A program made the translations under genes and the position numbers. From Paraniabella ginsengisoli (lineage in GTDB: Bacteria; Bacteroidota; Bacteroidia; Chitinophagales; Chitinophagaceae), in NCBI RefSeq assembly GCF_022513635.1, contig NZ_JAKWBL010000004.1, positions 434,001 through 498,000 on the forward strand: a stretch of DNA of 64,000 nt, in the 5' to 3' direction. Under the pieces are notes generated by a model, which was not told where the DNA came from, ran no database searches, and worked only from the letters and a program-made list of their open reading frames with translations. This document shows positions 9,030 to 17,585 of this stretch, piece after piece; within the stretch, counting starts at the first letter, position 1, and each line of letters opens with the position of its first letter.

Positions 9030-10905
9030 TTATCTTCCCATGTAAACCATCAATATCTGCACATCGCTTGGATTTATCCCAGAAATCCTGCTGGCCTGCC
9101 CTAATGTTCTTGGTCTTATCCTGTTTAATTTTTCTTTCGCCTCGTTGCCTAATGAAGACAATTTACTGTAATCAAAGCTATCAGGTATGGAAAGGTTTTC
9201 CATTTCACTCATCCGTGTGACAATTTCCTTTTCCTTTTCAATGTATGTATCATACTTAATTTGGATAGCAGCCTGTTCTATCTCTTCTTTAGAAAAATTT
9301 TTCAACGGCTCGTTTAATTTGGAAAGGGTTGCTGTAAGGTCTGCCAATTCTATGTTTGGTCGAAGTAATATTTTCTCTGCCCTATGTTTCTCATTGATTT
9401 TTGAAGAACCTATAGATTCAGAAAGCTATTTATTTCTTCTGGCTCGATCATGGTCTTTTGAAGAATGGTTTTGATCTCTGCCACATTTTTATTCTTCTTT
9501 TCTATCGCAATCATTCTTTCTTCTTTCGCCAAACCTAATTTATAACTTAACGGAGTGAGGCGCGCATCTGCATTATCCTGCCGTAGCAGGGTTCTATATT
9601 CTGCACGTGAAGTAAACATTCTATATGGCTCTTCGGTTCCTTTATTGATCAAATCATCGATCAAAACACCAATATAAGCCTCGCTACGCTTCAATACCAA
9701 CGCTTCTGATTCTATCACTTTTTGATGTGCGTTAATTCCAGCCATCAGCCCCTGACAGGCAGCTTCTTCATATCCAGTCGTTCCGTTAATCTGGCCAGCA
9801 AAAAATAAATTGCTAATCAATTTTGTTTCCAATGTATTGCTCAATTGCGTTGGTGGGAAATAATCGTATTCAATGGCATAACCCGGCCTGAAAAATCTAA
9901 CATTTTCAAAACCAGGAACGGTTCGCAAGGCTTTGTATTGAACATCTTCCGGTAACGAAGTCGAAAATCCGTTTACATATATTTCTACGGTATTCCATCC
10001 TTCGGGTTCTACAAACAGTTGATGACGATCCCGGTCTGCAAAGCGATTTATTTTATCTTCAATACTGGGGCAATATCTGGGTCCAACGCCGTCAATTCTT
10101 CCTGCAAACATCGGGCTGCGATCAAATCCTGTTTTCAGAATTTCATGAACCTCTGGGCTTGTGTATGTTATCCAGCAGCAACGTTGCTCTTTTGCCTCAA
10201 TTTTTTTGTATCGGAAAAAGAAAAGCCAACAATGTCATCATCCCCTTCCTGAACTTCCATTTTTGAATAATCCAGGCTTCGGCCATCAACGCGTGGCGGA
10301 GTCCCTGTTTTGAGGCGGTCACTATCAAATCCTAATGCAACAAGCTGCTCTGTTATCCCTGTTGCGGCTTTTTCTGCGACACGTCCGCCTCCAAACTGCT
10401 TTTCACCGATATGTATTATACCGTTTAAAAATGTTCCATTTGTTAATACTACAGCCTTTGCTTTTATTTCATGTCCTAAACCTGTAATAATTCCGCATGC
10501 GCGATTATCTTTTATAAGCAACCCTTTTACCATGTCCTGGTAAAAGTCAAGATTTGGCGTTTGTTCCAGCATTTCGCGCCACTTTGTGGCAAACACCATC
10601 CTATCGCTTTGAGCCCTCGGGCTCCACATTGCCGGGCCTTTAGATCTGTTCAACATTCTGAATTGAATCATAGACAAATCGGTAATTATACCTGAATATC
10701 CGCCCATTGCGTCTATTTCTCTTACAATTTGCCCCTTGGCTATTCCGCCCATTGCAGGGTTACAGCTCATTTGAGCTATCGTCTGCATATTCATTGTAAC
10801 CAACAGGGTTTTTGATCCCATATTAGCTGCGGCGGCAGCAGCTTCACATCCGGCGTGGCCAGCGCCTACAACTATAACATCATATTCTGGAAACATAGTT
10901 CGCAA
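9030..10905 (-). CDS. mnmG: tRNA uridine-5-carboxymethylaminomethyl modification enzyme MnmG (two frameshifts)
   Basis: FAD-dependent enzyme that, with MnmE, modifies the wobble uridine U34 of several tRNAs. About 625 residues. The FAD-binding motif [13 protein letters not shown] is at residues 9-21. Signature stretches [19 protein letters not shown] and [17 protein letters not shown] follow, then [36 protein letters not shown] and the C-terminal GLRxxD-like domain ending [10 protein letters not shown]. Frame breaks sit at the seven-T run 10201-10207 and near 9420 (a single base, probably one G on the coding strand). Two parS-like sites lie just upstream. Confidence 0.92.
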
Positions 10906-10964
10906 AGGTAATAAATTATTATAGGGGCTGTTATCCGCCTCTCTTTTTATCTACTATAAGATTG

Positions 10965-11007
10965 TTTTCACGTGGAACTATTGTTGATCCTGATTTTCAC
11001 GTGGAAC
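10965..11007. other. Pair of parS-like sites between ybeY and mnmG
   Basis: The same 14-mer TTTTCACGTGGAAC occurs at 10965-10978 and 10994-11007, 29 bp apart. Read on the minus strand, the second site is TGTTCCACGTGAAAAT, 14 of 16 matches to the known ParB site TGTTCCACGTGAAACA; the first is AGTTCCACGTGAAAAC, 13 of 16. Site 2 lies inside the repaired ybeY 3' end and site 1 overlaps its stop. mnmG (gidA) neighbours parAB and the origin in many bacteria, which fits. No parA or parB gene is in the window. Confidence 0.45.
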
Positions 11008-11399
11008 AACAACCTTTTCGTATTCTGTTAACCACAGGTTCTCCATATTTCTCATTTTTTTGCTTCTTTTGAGGTTTTGTCTTTATACCCTATCAGATGC
11101 AATATTCCATGAAATATGACCCGGTGAAGTTCATCGTTCAGGCTTCCTTTTATAGCTTGGGCGTTATCCCTTACCCTATCTACGCTTATATATATATCTG
11201 AAACCAGAAAACCGGAGCTCTTTTCGGAAAGATCAAAGGTTATTATATCAGTAAAGTAGTCATGCCTTAAGTGTTCCTTATTTATTTCAAGCACCTCATC
11301 ATCAGAGCAAAAAACAATATTCACCTCTGACCCTGATTTACCTGCCTTTAATAGCTGAATCGCTATAAATCCTTTTAATGATCGCCTCTTTTTTAGCAC
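10978..11399 (-). CDS. ybeY: Endoribonuclease YbeY (frameshift near C-terminus)
   Basis: Zinc-dependent single-strand endoribonuclease in 16S rRNA maturation and ribosome quality control. The metal-binding motif is HGILHLIGYKDKT near residue 95; Bacteroidota members have this form instead of the classic GxDH ending. Upstream, FCSDDEVLEINKEHLRHDYFTDIITFDL is a recognisable family core. As given, the frame stops after EAKK; one extra base in the seven-T run 11055-11061 yields KKMRNMENLWLTEYEKVVV and a stop at 10978. The start is unsure: GTG at 11399 is used, but the open frame upstream encodes HFQKSVV, which resembles the family's true N-terminus. Confidence 0.85.
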
Positions 11400-11487
11400 T
11401 ACGCTCTTTTGAAAATGTAAGTGTTTATTATGAATTCTTTAGGATGCATTCCTCAAAATTCGCAAACAAAAGACAAACAACAATGCT

Positions 11488-11495
11488 TAGTTTTG
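11488..11495 (+). promoter_or_regulatory. Candidate promoter -7 box of feoA
   Basis: TAGTTTTG fits TAnnTTTG exactly. It ends only 4 bp before the ATG of feoA, so a transcript from it would have almost no leader. No clear -33 box seen. Confidence 0.35.
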
Positions 11496-11499
11496 CAAT

Positions 11500-11730
11500 A
11501 TGGTAAATGAACTATTGTTATCCGACCTTCAGCCAGGGCAAATAGCTACGATTGTTAAGTTTACAACAGAAGAAATATTTCTAAAATTAATGGAGATGGG
11601 ATGTCTTCCAGGTGAACAAATAGAAGTTGTACAAAAAGCCCTTTTTAATGATCCGATGTCCATTTCCGTTGCCGGATATTTGCTTAGCCTACGTACCGAA
11701 GAAGCCAGACAAATAGTCGTAAACATTTAA
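11500..11730 (+). CDS. feoA: Ferrous iron transport protein A
   Basis: Complete 76-residue FeoA, an SH3-like cytoplasmic partner of the FeoB iron(II) permease. Recognisable from LSDLQPGQIATIVKF, the LMEMGCLPGEQIEVVQKALFNDPMSISV centre and YLLSLRTEEARQIVV at the end. It lies 10 bp before nadD on the same strand and is not next to feoB, which is 34 kb away at 45.7-47.9 kb on the other strand. This is the only feoA seen in the window, and FeoB here carries no fused FeoA domain. Confidence 0.85.
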   Translation: MVNELLLSDLQPGQIATIVKFTTEEIFLKLMEMGCLPGEQIEVVQKALFNDPMSISVAGYLLSLRTEEARQIVVNI

Positions 11731-11740
11731 GCGCAAACAA

Positions 11741-12313
11741 ATGAGGATTGGATTATATTTTGGTTCATTTAACCCTATCCACCATGCACACCTTATAATT
11801 GCAAACCATATACTTAATGAAACCCTTGTAGATAAGGTTTGGTTTGTCGTTTCTCCCCATAACCCTTTGAAAGAAACCAGCTCTCTTTTAGATGAAAATC
11901 ATCGGTTTCATTTAGTAAATGTAGCTATAGAAGCCGACGACAGACTAAAGGCTTCAAATATTGAGTTTTCTCTGCCGAGACCTTCTTACACATCTATAAC
12001 TTTAGCACACCTTTCCGAGAAATACCCTCAGCATGAGTTCTGTATTATAATGGGTAGTGATAGTTTCCAGAATATTCGCCGTTGGAAAAACTTTGAGTTT
12101 ATCTTAAAGAACTATCAAATTTTAATTTATGAACGGCCAGGATTTGAGATAGCGGATAACATCAACGCCAAAATTAATATACTAAAGGCCCCGTTGCTTG
12201 AATTATCTGCAACAGCAATCAGAAAATTGATTAAAGAGAAAAAATCTTTGAAATATCTGCTTCCCGAGGCGGTGATCACAGAAATTGAAAAAGCAGGCCA
12301 TTACAGAAAATAA
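11741..12313 (+). CDS. nadD: Nicotinate-nucleotide adenylyltransferase
   Basis: Intact, 190 residues. Adenylates nicotinate mononucleotide in NAD synthesis. The nucleotidyltransferase motif is IGLYFGSFNPIHHAHLIIA at the N-terminus (HxxH-like HHAH). The C-terminal ISSTxIR-like motif is seen as LSATAIRKLIKEKKSLKYLLP. Other conserved parts are VSPHNPLK and FCIIMGSDSFQNI. It is 10 bp downstream of feoA. Its stop overlaps the end of the convergent chrA gene by 13 bp. nadA of the same pathway is at 19.7-20.7 kb. Confidence 0.92.
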   Translation: MRIGLYFGSFNPIHHAHLIIANHILNETLVDKVWFVVSPHNPLKETSSLLDENHRFHLVNVAIEADDRLKASNIEFSLPRPSYTSITLAHLSEKYPQHEFCIIMGSDSFQNIRRWKNFEFILKNYQILIYERPGFEIADNINAKINILKAPLLELSATAIRKLIKEKKSLKYLLPEAVITEIEKAGHYRK

Positions 12314-13537
12314 CCCAGCACCACACATAATACGACTATTACTGGAGCAGGAACTCTTGTAAAGATCAATGTAACAGCTGTTCCCAATACAATTCCAATA
12401 TTGATAAACCCTACACCAGTACCGTCAAAAAGAGTTATATCTTTTAAAATGTAGAAGGTTGAGCCCACCATAATTCCGAGCACAGCAGCATTAATACCTT
12501 CGAGTGATCGATAAATCGCAGAATACTTCTTTAACCTGTTCCAAATAGGAAAAAAGAAAAGAACTAACAATGCGCTTGGAAGAAAAATGCCAACCATACC
12601 AATTATACTGCCTATGATCTGCATTCCAGCGCCACCATCTTTTAGTGCCAACCCTCCTGTATAAGATCCTATTGAAAAAACCGGTCCGGGTACTGCTCTT
12701 ACAATACCAATCCCTGTTAACATATCTTTCTTATCTATATGAATTGCGTTAGGATTTCTGTTTTTTACGGCTTCCGGCCTAACACTAAATTGCTCATACA
12801 TAATTGGCATTAATACATTCCCACCGCCGAAAACGAGGCTTCCCATACGATAAGAATTTTCGAACAGATTGGCGGGCTTTCTATTTTGCCAATCGTTTTT
12901 GCGCGCTACTTCACTTAATATACCGGCAGCAATGAAAATAATGGCAAAAAGCCAAATATTCCACCATCGGATTTTCCCCGGTTTAACGTCTAGTTGAGGA
13001 ATCCTTTTGCGACTAAGGTTGGTAATACAGCCTCCTGCAACAATTAAGAGAGGAACAAAAAATGGCTTTCCAAAGAAAACATATGTTGCTATAGCCGCGG
13101 CAATTGCTATAACCGCCGTGACCAGGTTTTTTACAGAATAGGGCAAAGCAGCAATACAGGCAAAAATGAGGAAACCCGTTGCCATTGGAACGATAAACTT
13201 AAAAATGTCGAAATGTTTAGTTGTCCCTTCAATATATTCCACAAAAAAGAAAGGGCACACATAATAGTGCAGGCAGGGAGTATCCATATCAACAATGTAA
13301 GAATTGCTAAAATGGGTCCGCCTCTTTTAAATCCGATTAATGTCAGTGTTTGTGTAGAAGATGCGCCGGGTAGTAACTGACAAAAGGCATTATACTCCAT
13401 TAACTCCTGCTCTGTTACATAGGAGTTTTCTTTACGAACGTTTTCATCATCATTGCCAAATGCGCCTGAGGACCGCCAAACGCAGTAATTCCGTGTAACA
13501 AAACCAATTTTAAAAATTGTAAATGGCGGAGCAGCAT
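12301..13537 (-). CDS. chrA: Chromate transporter ChrA, two-domain (two frameshifts)
   Basis: Inner-membrane anion carrier that expels chromate in studied members. Two homologous halves can be read: the first opens with [14 protein letters not shown] and [17 protein letters not shown], the second with [16 protein letters not shown] and [18 protein letters not shown]. About 410 residues and ten or more hydrophobic segments. The repaired start is ATG at 13537 ([16 protein letters not shown]). Frame breaks are at the T4 run 13426-13429 and the A6 run 13243-13248; adding one base at each restores [16 protein letters not shown] and [11 protein letters not shown]. Physiological substrate in this organism is unproven. 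Confidence 0.88.
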
Positions 13538-13608
13538 GAAGCTGAAAAAGTTTATTAAATGTCTTTAAAGATAAAATATTAAAAGCAAAATCAGTTCGAA
13601 TTCACCTC

Positions 13609-14166
13609 CTATCTAATTGTCACATGAAAGCATTTCTCCCTGTATTCTTTAATAAAATATAATTTACCCTGGCGTTGCATTTGTGTTAATACACTTTGCA
13701 AAGTTTTTTCGAGCCGTGCATTTGGTGCTTTTCGCCTATTAAACCTAATATACGAAATATCGAACGAACATCCAAAATTATGGGAGCTTAATTTGCTGGT
13801 AACAGCGTTGCTATTGACTCTTGCTAATCTTTTTTGATCATAAAGTGTGCGAGTAATCGACGTTACAGTAAATGTTTTCTTCTTACTTTGTTTGTAAAAA
13901 TTAACTCCTATTTCTTTTAAAATACGGTATGATTTAGGAGTAACATAAGGTCTGCTATGGGTAAGTTTGGCAATCGTATAGCCGGTTTTAGCAAATACAA
14001 CCACAAGTTTCTTTTTGCTTACTAAAGAAGTTACATGCGCCTGGTTTTTTATAGGAGGAATGCCCGTTCTCTTTGCTGCTTCAAGATGTACATCGTATTT
14101 GGTTTGCCCAAATGAGCAAAACCCACCAAAAAACAAATATGTAAGTACAAGTAAATATTTAATCAA
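13609..14166 (-). CDS. Secreted DUF5715-type (M15-like) protein
   Basis: 185 residues with signal peptide MIKYLLVLTYLFFGGFCSFGQ. The middle and end carry SITRTLYDQKRL, SSHNFGCSFDISYI and a final ECFHVT-like CFHVTIR. This arrangement (SxHxxGxxxDI followed by a late His) mirrors zinc D-Ala-D-Ala carboxypeptidases of the M15/VanY fold, and I recall it as DUF5715. A periplasmic peptidoglycan-related role is plausible, not shown. It sits alone between chrA and fabG, all on the minus strand. Confidence 0.65.
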   Translation of the reverse strand: MIKYLLVLTYLFFGGFCSFGQTKYDVHLEAAKRTGIPPIKNQAHVTSLVSKKKLVVVFAKTGYTIAKLTHSRPYVTPKSYRILKEIGVNFYKQSKKKTFTVTSITRTLYDQKRLARVNSNAVTSKLSSHNFGCSFDISYIRFNRRKAPNARLEKTLQSVLTQMQRQGKLYFIKEYREKCFHVTIR

Positions 14167-14250
14167 AATAGAACGGCTTTTGAAGCGAGAATCATAAAAG
14201 TTTATAAAAACATACTAAATAATTGATTATTAGTCAATTGAATTCTTCTT

Positions 14251-15004
14251 CTATATATTTAATCCCCGCATGCGCTTATTGTCTGGCCAGTGATATAGCT
14301 ACTCATATCAGACGCTAAAAATAAAGTTACGTTGGCTATATCTTCAGCTTTGGCAAATCTGTTTAAGGGTATGTCTGCCAGATATTTTTCAGCGCCAGCA
14401 TTATCATTTAAATAACTGGTCATATCGGTTTCTACAAATCCGGGGGCAATTGCGTTACAGCGAATATTACGGCTGCCCAGCTCTTTTGCTATGCTTTTTG
14501 TAAAACCAATAATTCCTGCTTTGCTTGCTGCATAACTTGCTTGTCCGGCATTCCCCATCATTCCTATTACTGAGCTCATGTTAATAATGGTTCCACTTTT
14601 TGCTTTCATCATAGGCCTTATCACCTGCTTCGTCATATAAAAAACGCTGTTCAGGTTTACGTTAATCACATCATTCCATTGCTCGGGCGTCATACGCAAC
14701 AGCAAATTATCTTTCGATATTCCAGCATTATTAACGCATATATCAACAGAACCAAATTCTTTCAAGACATCGTTTACAAAAGTTTCGCATTGCTGTACAT
14801 CTCCTGCGTTACTTTTATAAGCTTTTGCTTTTACTCCAAATCCCTTCAGTTTTTCTTCCAGCACGGTTGCACGTTCTGCGCTGCTATCGCTAACATAAGT
14901 GAATGCAACATTGGCACCGTGTTCAGCAAATTTCACTGCAATTGCCTCCCTATTCCTCTGGCTGCTCCGGTAACAATCGCTACTTTGTTCTCAAGAAGTT
15001 TCAT
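14251..15004 (-). CDS. fabG: 3-oxoacyl-[acyl-carrier-protein] reductase (two frameshifts)
   Basis: NADPH-dependent keto reduction in fatty acid synthesis. The repaired start MKLLENKVAIVTGAARGIG (ATG at 15004) holds the TGxxxGIG cofactor motif. NNAGI, the catalytic SYAASKAG (Tyr and Lys) and ELGSRNIRCNAIAPGFVETDM follow, with a C-terminal ITGQTISACGGLNI. Frame breaks are at C runs 14948-14950 and 14264-14267; one added base each repairs both ends, giving about 250 residues as expected. The gene is likely essential, which argues against real inactivation. Confidence 0.9.
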
Positions 15005-15172
15005 TTTTCTACTATTTAGTATGCTTGCAAAGTAAAGTAATTATTTTTTGCTTTACTTATCAATTGCAATTAAAATAGCGGCAAATGCAATCAGCCTATC
15101 TCATCAAAAAATAGTTGTTGAAGCTTTTACATAATCCATAACCCATTTTCAAAATAAACCTATATTGCGCCC

Positions 15173-16294
15173 ATGTCTATTATCGATTTTTTATCTGAAG
15201 TAAATGTTGTAGAAATTACAGGCGATGAAACATACAAGCCCGGGCAATTAGGCAATGCTATTGATATTTATAATGAATCCTTTCCAGACGTTGATAATGC
15301 TGATATTATTTTAGTAGGATGCGGAGAACAACGTGGACGTGGCTTTTTAGGACCCGCCAGTGTAGCTCCCGAGCTAGTTCGAAAACATTTCTATTCGTTA
15401 TTTTACTGGCACGATAAAATAAAAATTGCAGATATAGGTAATATAAAACAAGGTGCAACTTATAATGATACAGTCGCCGCATTACAAACTGTTATAGAAG
15501 AATTGACTGCGTTAGGTAAAACAACTATTGTAATTGGAGGATCGCAGGATCTTACCTTATCTCAATATAATGCCTGTAAAAATGCTAAACAGCAAGTAGA
15601 GATGACGGGTGTTGATGCTATCATTGATATGGATATGGAATCGCCATTCAGAAATGATAACTTTTTAATGGAGCTTTTTACCAGCGAACCTAATTATATC
15701 AAACATTATAACCATTTGGGTTTTCAAAGTTACCTGGTCCATCCAGGTATGCTACAAACCCTTGATAAATTAAAGTTTGATTTCTTCCGTGTGGGGCATG
15801 TGAAAGAAGACATGGAAGAAATAGAACCTGCTATCCGCAATAGTCATATTTTTTCTTTCGACATAAGCGCTATTGCTAATGCGTATGCGCCTGCCAATCA
15901 GTTAACACCAAATGGTTTTAACGGCGAAGAGGCCTGTATTCTTATGCAATATGCGGGGATGAGCAGTAACATGCAATCAATAGGTATATTTGGATACAAC
16001 CCGCAACATGACAAGGATGAACTCACGGCAAAACAAATCAGTCACATGTTGTGGTACACAATAGACGGGAGACATAGAAGACTTAAAGAAGCTTCATTCG
16101 ACCAACTCGAACATTTTAATGAATACCAGATGGCATTTGCCGAAATAGAAACAACATTTCTTCAAAGTAAAAAAACAAGCCGCTGGTGGATGCTGTTGCC
16201 AGATAAAACTTTCATCCCTTGTAGTTATAAAGATTATTTGACCGCAAGCCACAATGAAATTCCTGAACGATGGTTTAGGGCACAGCAGCGATAA
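15173..16294 (+). CDS. Arginase-fold protein (formimidoylglutamase family) with degenerate metal site
   Basis: Intact, 373 residues, ureohydrolase fold as annotated widely in Bacteroidota as formimidoylglutamase or arginase. The fold motifs are present but the manganese ligands are mostly changed: GGxH is GGSQD (His to Gln), DAHxD is DMDME (one Asp kept, His to Asp, Asp to Glu), and SxDxD is SFDIS (first Asp kept, second to Ser). Catalysis by the normal two-metal mechanism is therefore doubtful. A TATATTG box ends about 6 bp before the ATG. The neighbour downstream is a Gfo/Idh/MocA oxidoreductase. Confidence 0.7.
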   Translation: MSIIDFLSEVNVVEITGDETYKPGQLGNAIDIYNESFPDVDNADIILVGCGEQRGRGFLGPASVAPELVRKHFYSLFYWHDKIKIADIGNIKQGATYNDTVAALQTVIEELTALGKTTIVIGGSQDLTLSQYNACKNAKQQVEMTGVDAIIDMDMESPFRNDNFLMELFTSEPNYIKHYNHLGFQSYLVHPGMLQTLDKLKFDFFRVGHVKEDMEEIEPAIRNSHIFSFDISAIANAYAPANQLTPNGFNGEEACILMQYAGMSSNMQSIGIFGYNPQHDKDELTAKQISHMLWYTIDGRHRRLKEASFDQLEHFNEYQMAFAEIETTFLQSKKTSRWWMLLPDKTFIPCSYKDYLTASHNEIPERWFRAQQR

Positions 16295-16408
16295 ATAAAG
16301 TTGACAGATGATTGTTGACAGATACAGAAAAATATTTAAGATTAGATAATTAACTATATTGTAATACTCTTAATCTTATAATCCTAAAAATCCAAGTTCA
16401 GACAAATC

Positions 16409-17476
16409 ATGGCTCACATCATTAAAACAGGTATTGCTTCATACGGCATGAGTGGCAAACTTTTTCATGCACCTTTTATACAGGCGCATCCCAATTACGA
16501 ACTCAGCGCAATAGTGGAGAGACATAAAGAAGAATCAAGAATAAAATATCCCGATTCAAAACTGTATCGATCTTTTGAAGAAATGATTAGTGATGATACA
16601 TTAGAATTGATAGTGATTAATACTCCTGTTCAAACACATTTCGAATATGCAAAAGCAGCATTAAATGCCGGAAAAAATATTGTAGTTGAAAAACCTTTTA
16701 CTGTAAACGCTGAAGAAGCAAAAGAGTTAGATGAGTTGGCCAAATCAAAAAATCTTTTATTAACAGTTTATCAAAACCGTAGGTACGACGGGGATTATAA
16801 AGCTATCAAAGATATTGTTCAGGAAAATATTTTAGGTGAACTAAAAGAAGCAGAATTAAGATACGATCGTTATCGCACTGGGCATAGTGGCAAAGATCAC
16901 AAGGAAGGAGATAAACCTGGAGCAGGCAATCTGCACGATTTAGGTGCTCACCTTATTGACCAGGCGATACAGTTATTTGGCTTTCCTGAAGCTGTGTTCG
17001 CCGATGTATTCGCTATGCGCAAAGACATGATCGCAAATGACTATTTTGAAGTTTTGCTTTACTATCCACGCCCATTCAGAGTTAGAATAAAAGGGACGGT
17101 ATTTGCAAGGGAATCAATTTATCCTTTTGTTATAAACGGTGAAAACGGAACTTTTATGCAGCAGCGTTCAGATTTGCAGGAGTCGCGACTGCTTGCTGAT
17201 GAAATACCATCGATAGAAACCTGGATTCCCACGCCGCAAGGTTTTGATGGAATTTTACACACAACAATTAACGGAGAAAGTGTTCGTAAAGAAACGCGCT
17301 CTGAGATGGGCAATTATATGGATTTTTATAGTGATGTTTACGACACACTTGTAAACGACAAACCCAACCCTGTACCCGCTTCTGACGCAGTATTAACAAT
17401 GCGTGTTATAGACGCAGCTTTAAAAAGTAATCAGGAAAAAGAGTGGTTACATTATAATTTAGTAAAACAGATATAA
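16409..17476 (+). CDS. Gfo/Idh/MocA-family oxidoreductase (cytoplasmic)
   Basis: Complete, 355 residues, no signal peptide. N-terminal Rossmann domain with the variant start TGIASYGMSGKLFHAPF (as in YdgJ/IolG-like members), then NTPVQTHFEYAKAALNAGKN and the hallmark VVEKPF with the catalytic-region lysine. The C-terminal alpha/beta domain includes GNLHDLGAHLIDQAIQLFG. The family oxidises or reduces sugars and polyols with NAD(P). The substrate cannot be read. A strong terminator follows at 17476-17506. Confidence 0.85.
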   Translation: MAHIIKTGIASYGMSGKLFHAPFIQAHPNYELSAIVERHKEESRIKYPDSKLYRSFEEMISDDTLELIVINTPVQTHFEYAKAALNAGKNIVVEKPFTVNAEEAKELDELAKSKNLLLTVYQNRRYDGDYKAIKDIVQENILGELKEAELRYDRYRTGHSGKDHKEGDKPGAGNLHDLGAHLIDQAIQLFGFPEAVFADVFAMRKDMIANDYFEVLLYYPRPFRVRIKGTVFARESIYPFVINGENGTFMQQRSDLQESRLLADEIPSIETWIPTPQGFDGILHTTINGESVRKETRSEMGNYMDFYSDVYDTLVNDKPNPVPASDAVLTMRVIDAALKSNQEKEWLHYNLVKQI

Positions 17477-17506
17477 ACGCTTCTTTTCAGAAGCGTTATT
17501 TTTTTG
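17476..17506 (+). terminator. Terminator after Gfo/Idh/MocA gene
   Basis: Perfect 9-bp stem AACGCTTCT (17476-17484) / AGAAGCGTT (17489-17497), 4-nt loop, then a run of seven T (17499-17505). It overlaps the stop codon by one base. Confidence 0.85.
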
Positions 17507-17585
17507 CCATTTCGTGGTAACAAAAACGATTTTTCTTTATCTTACAACCTTTACTATTTAGCTTTCTAACGACAAAAAACTACGA

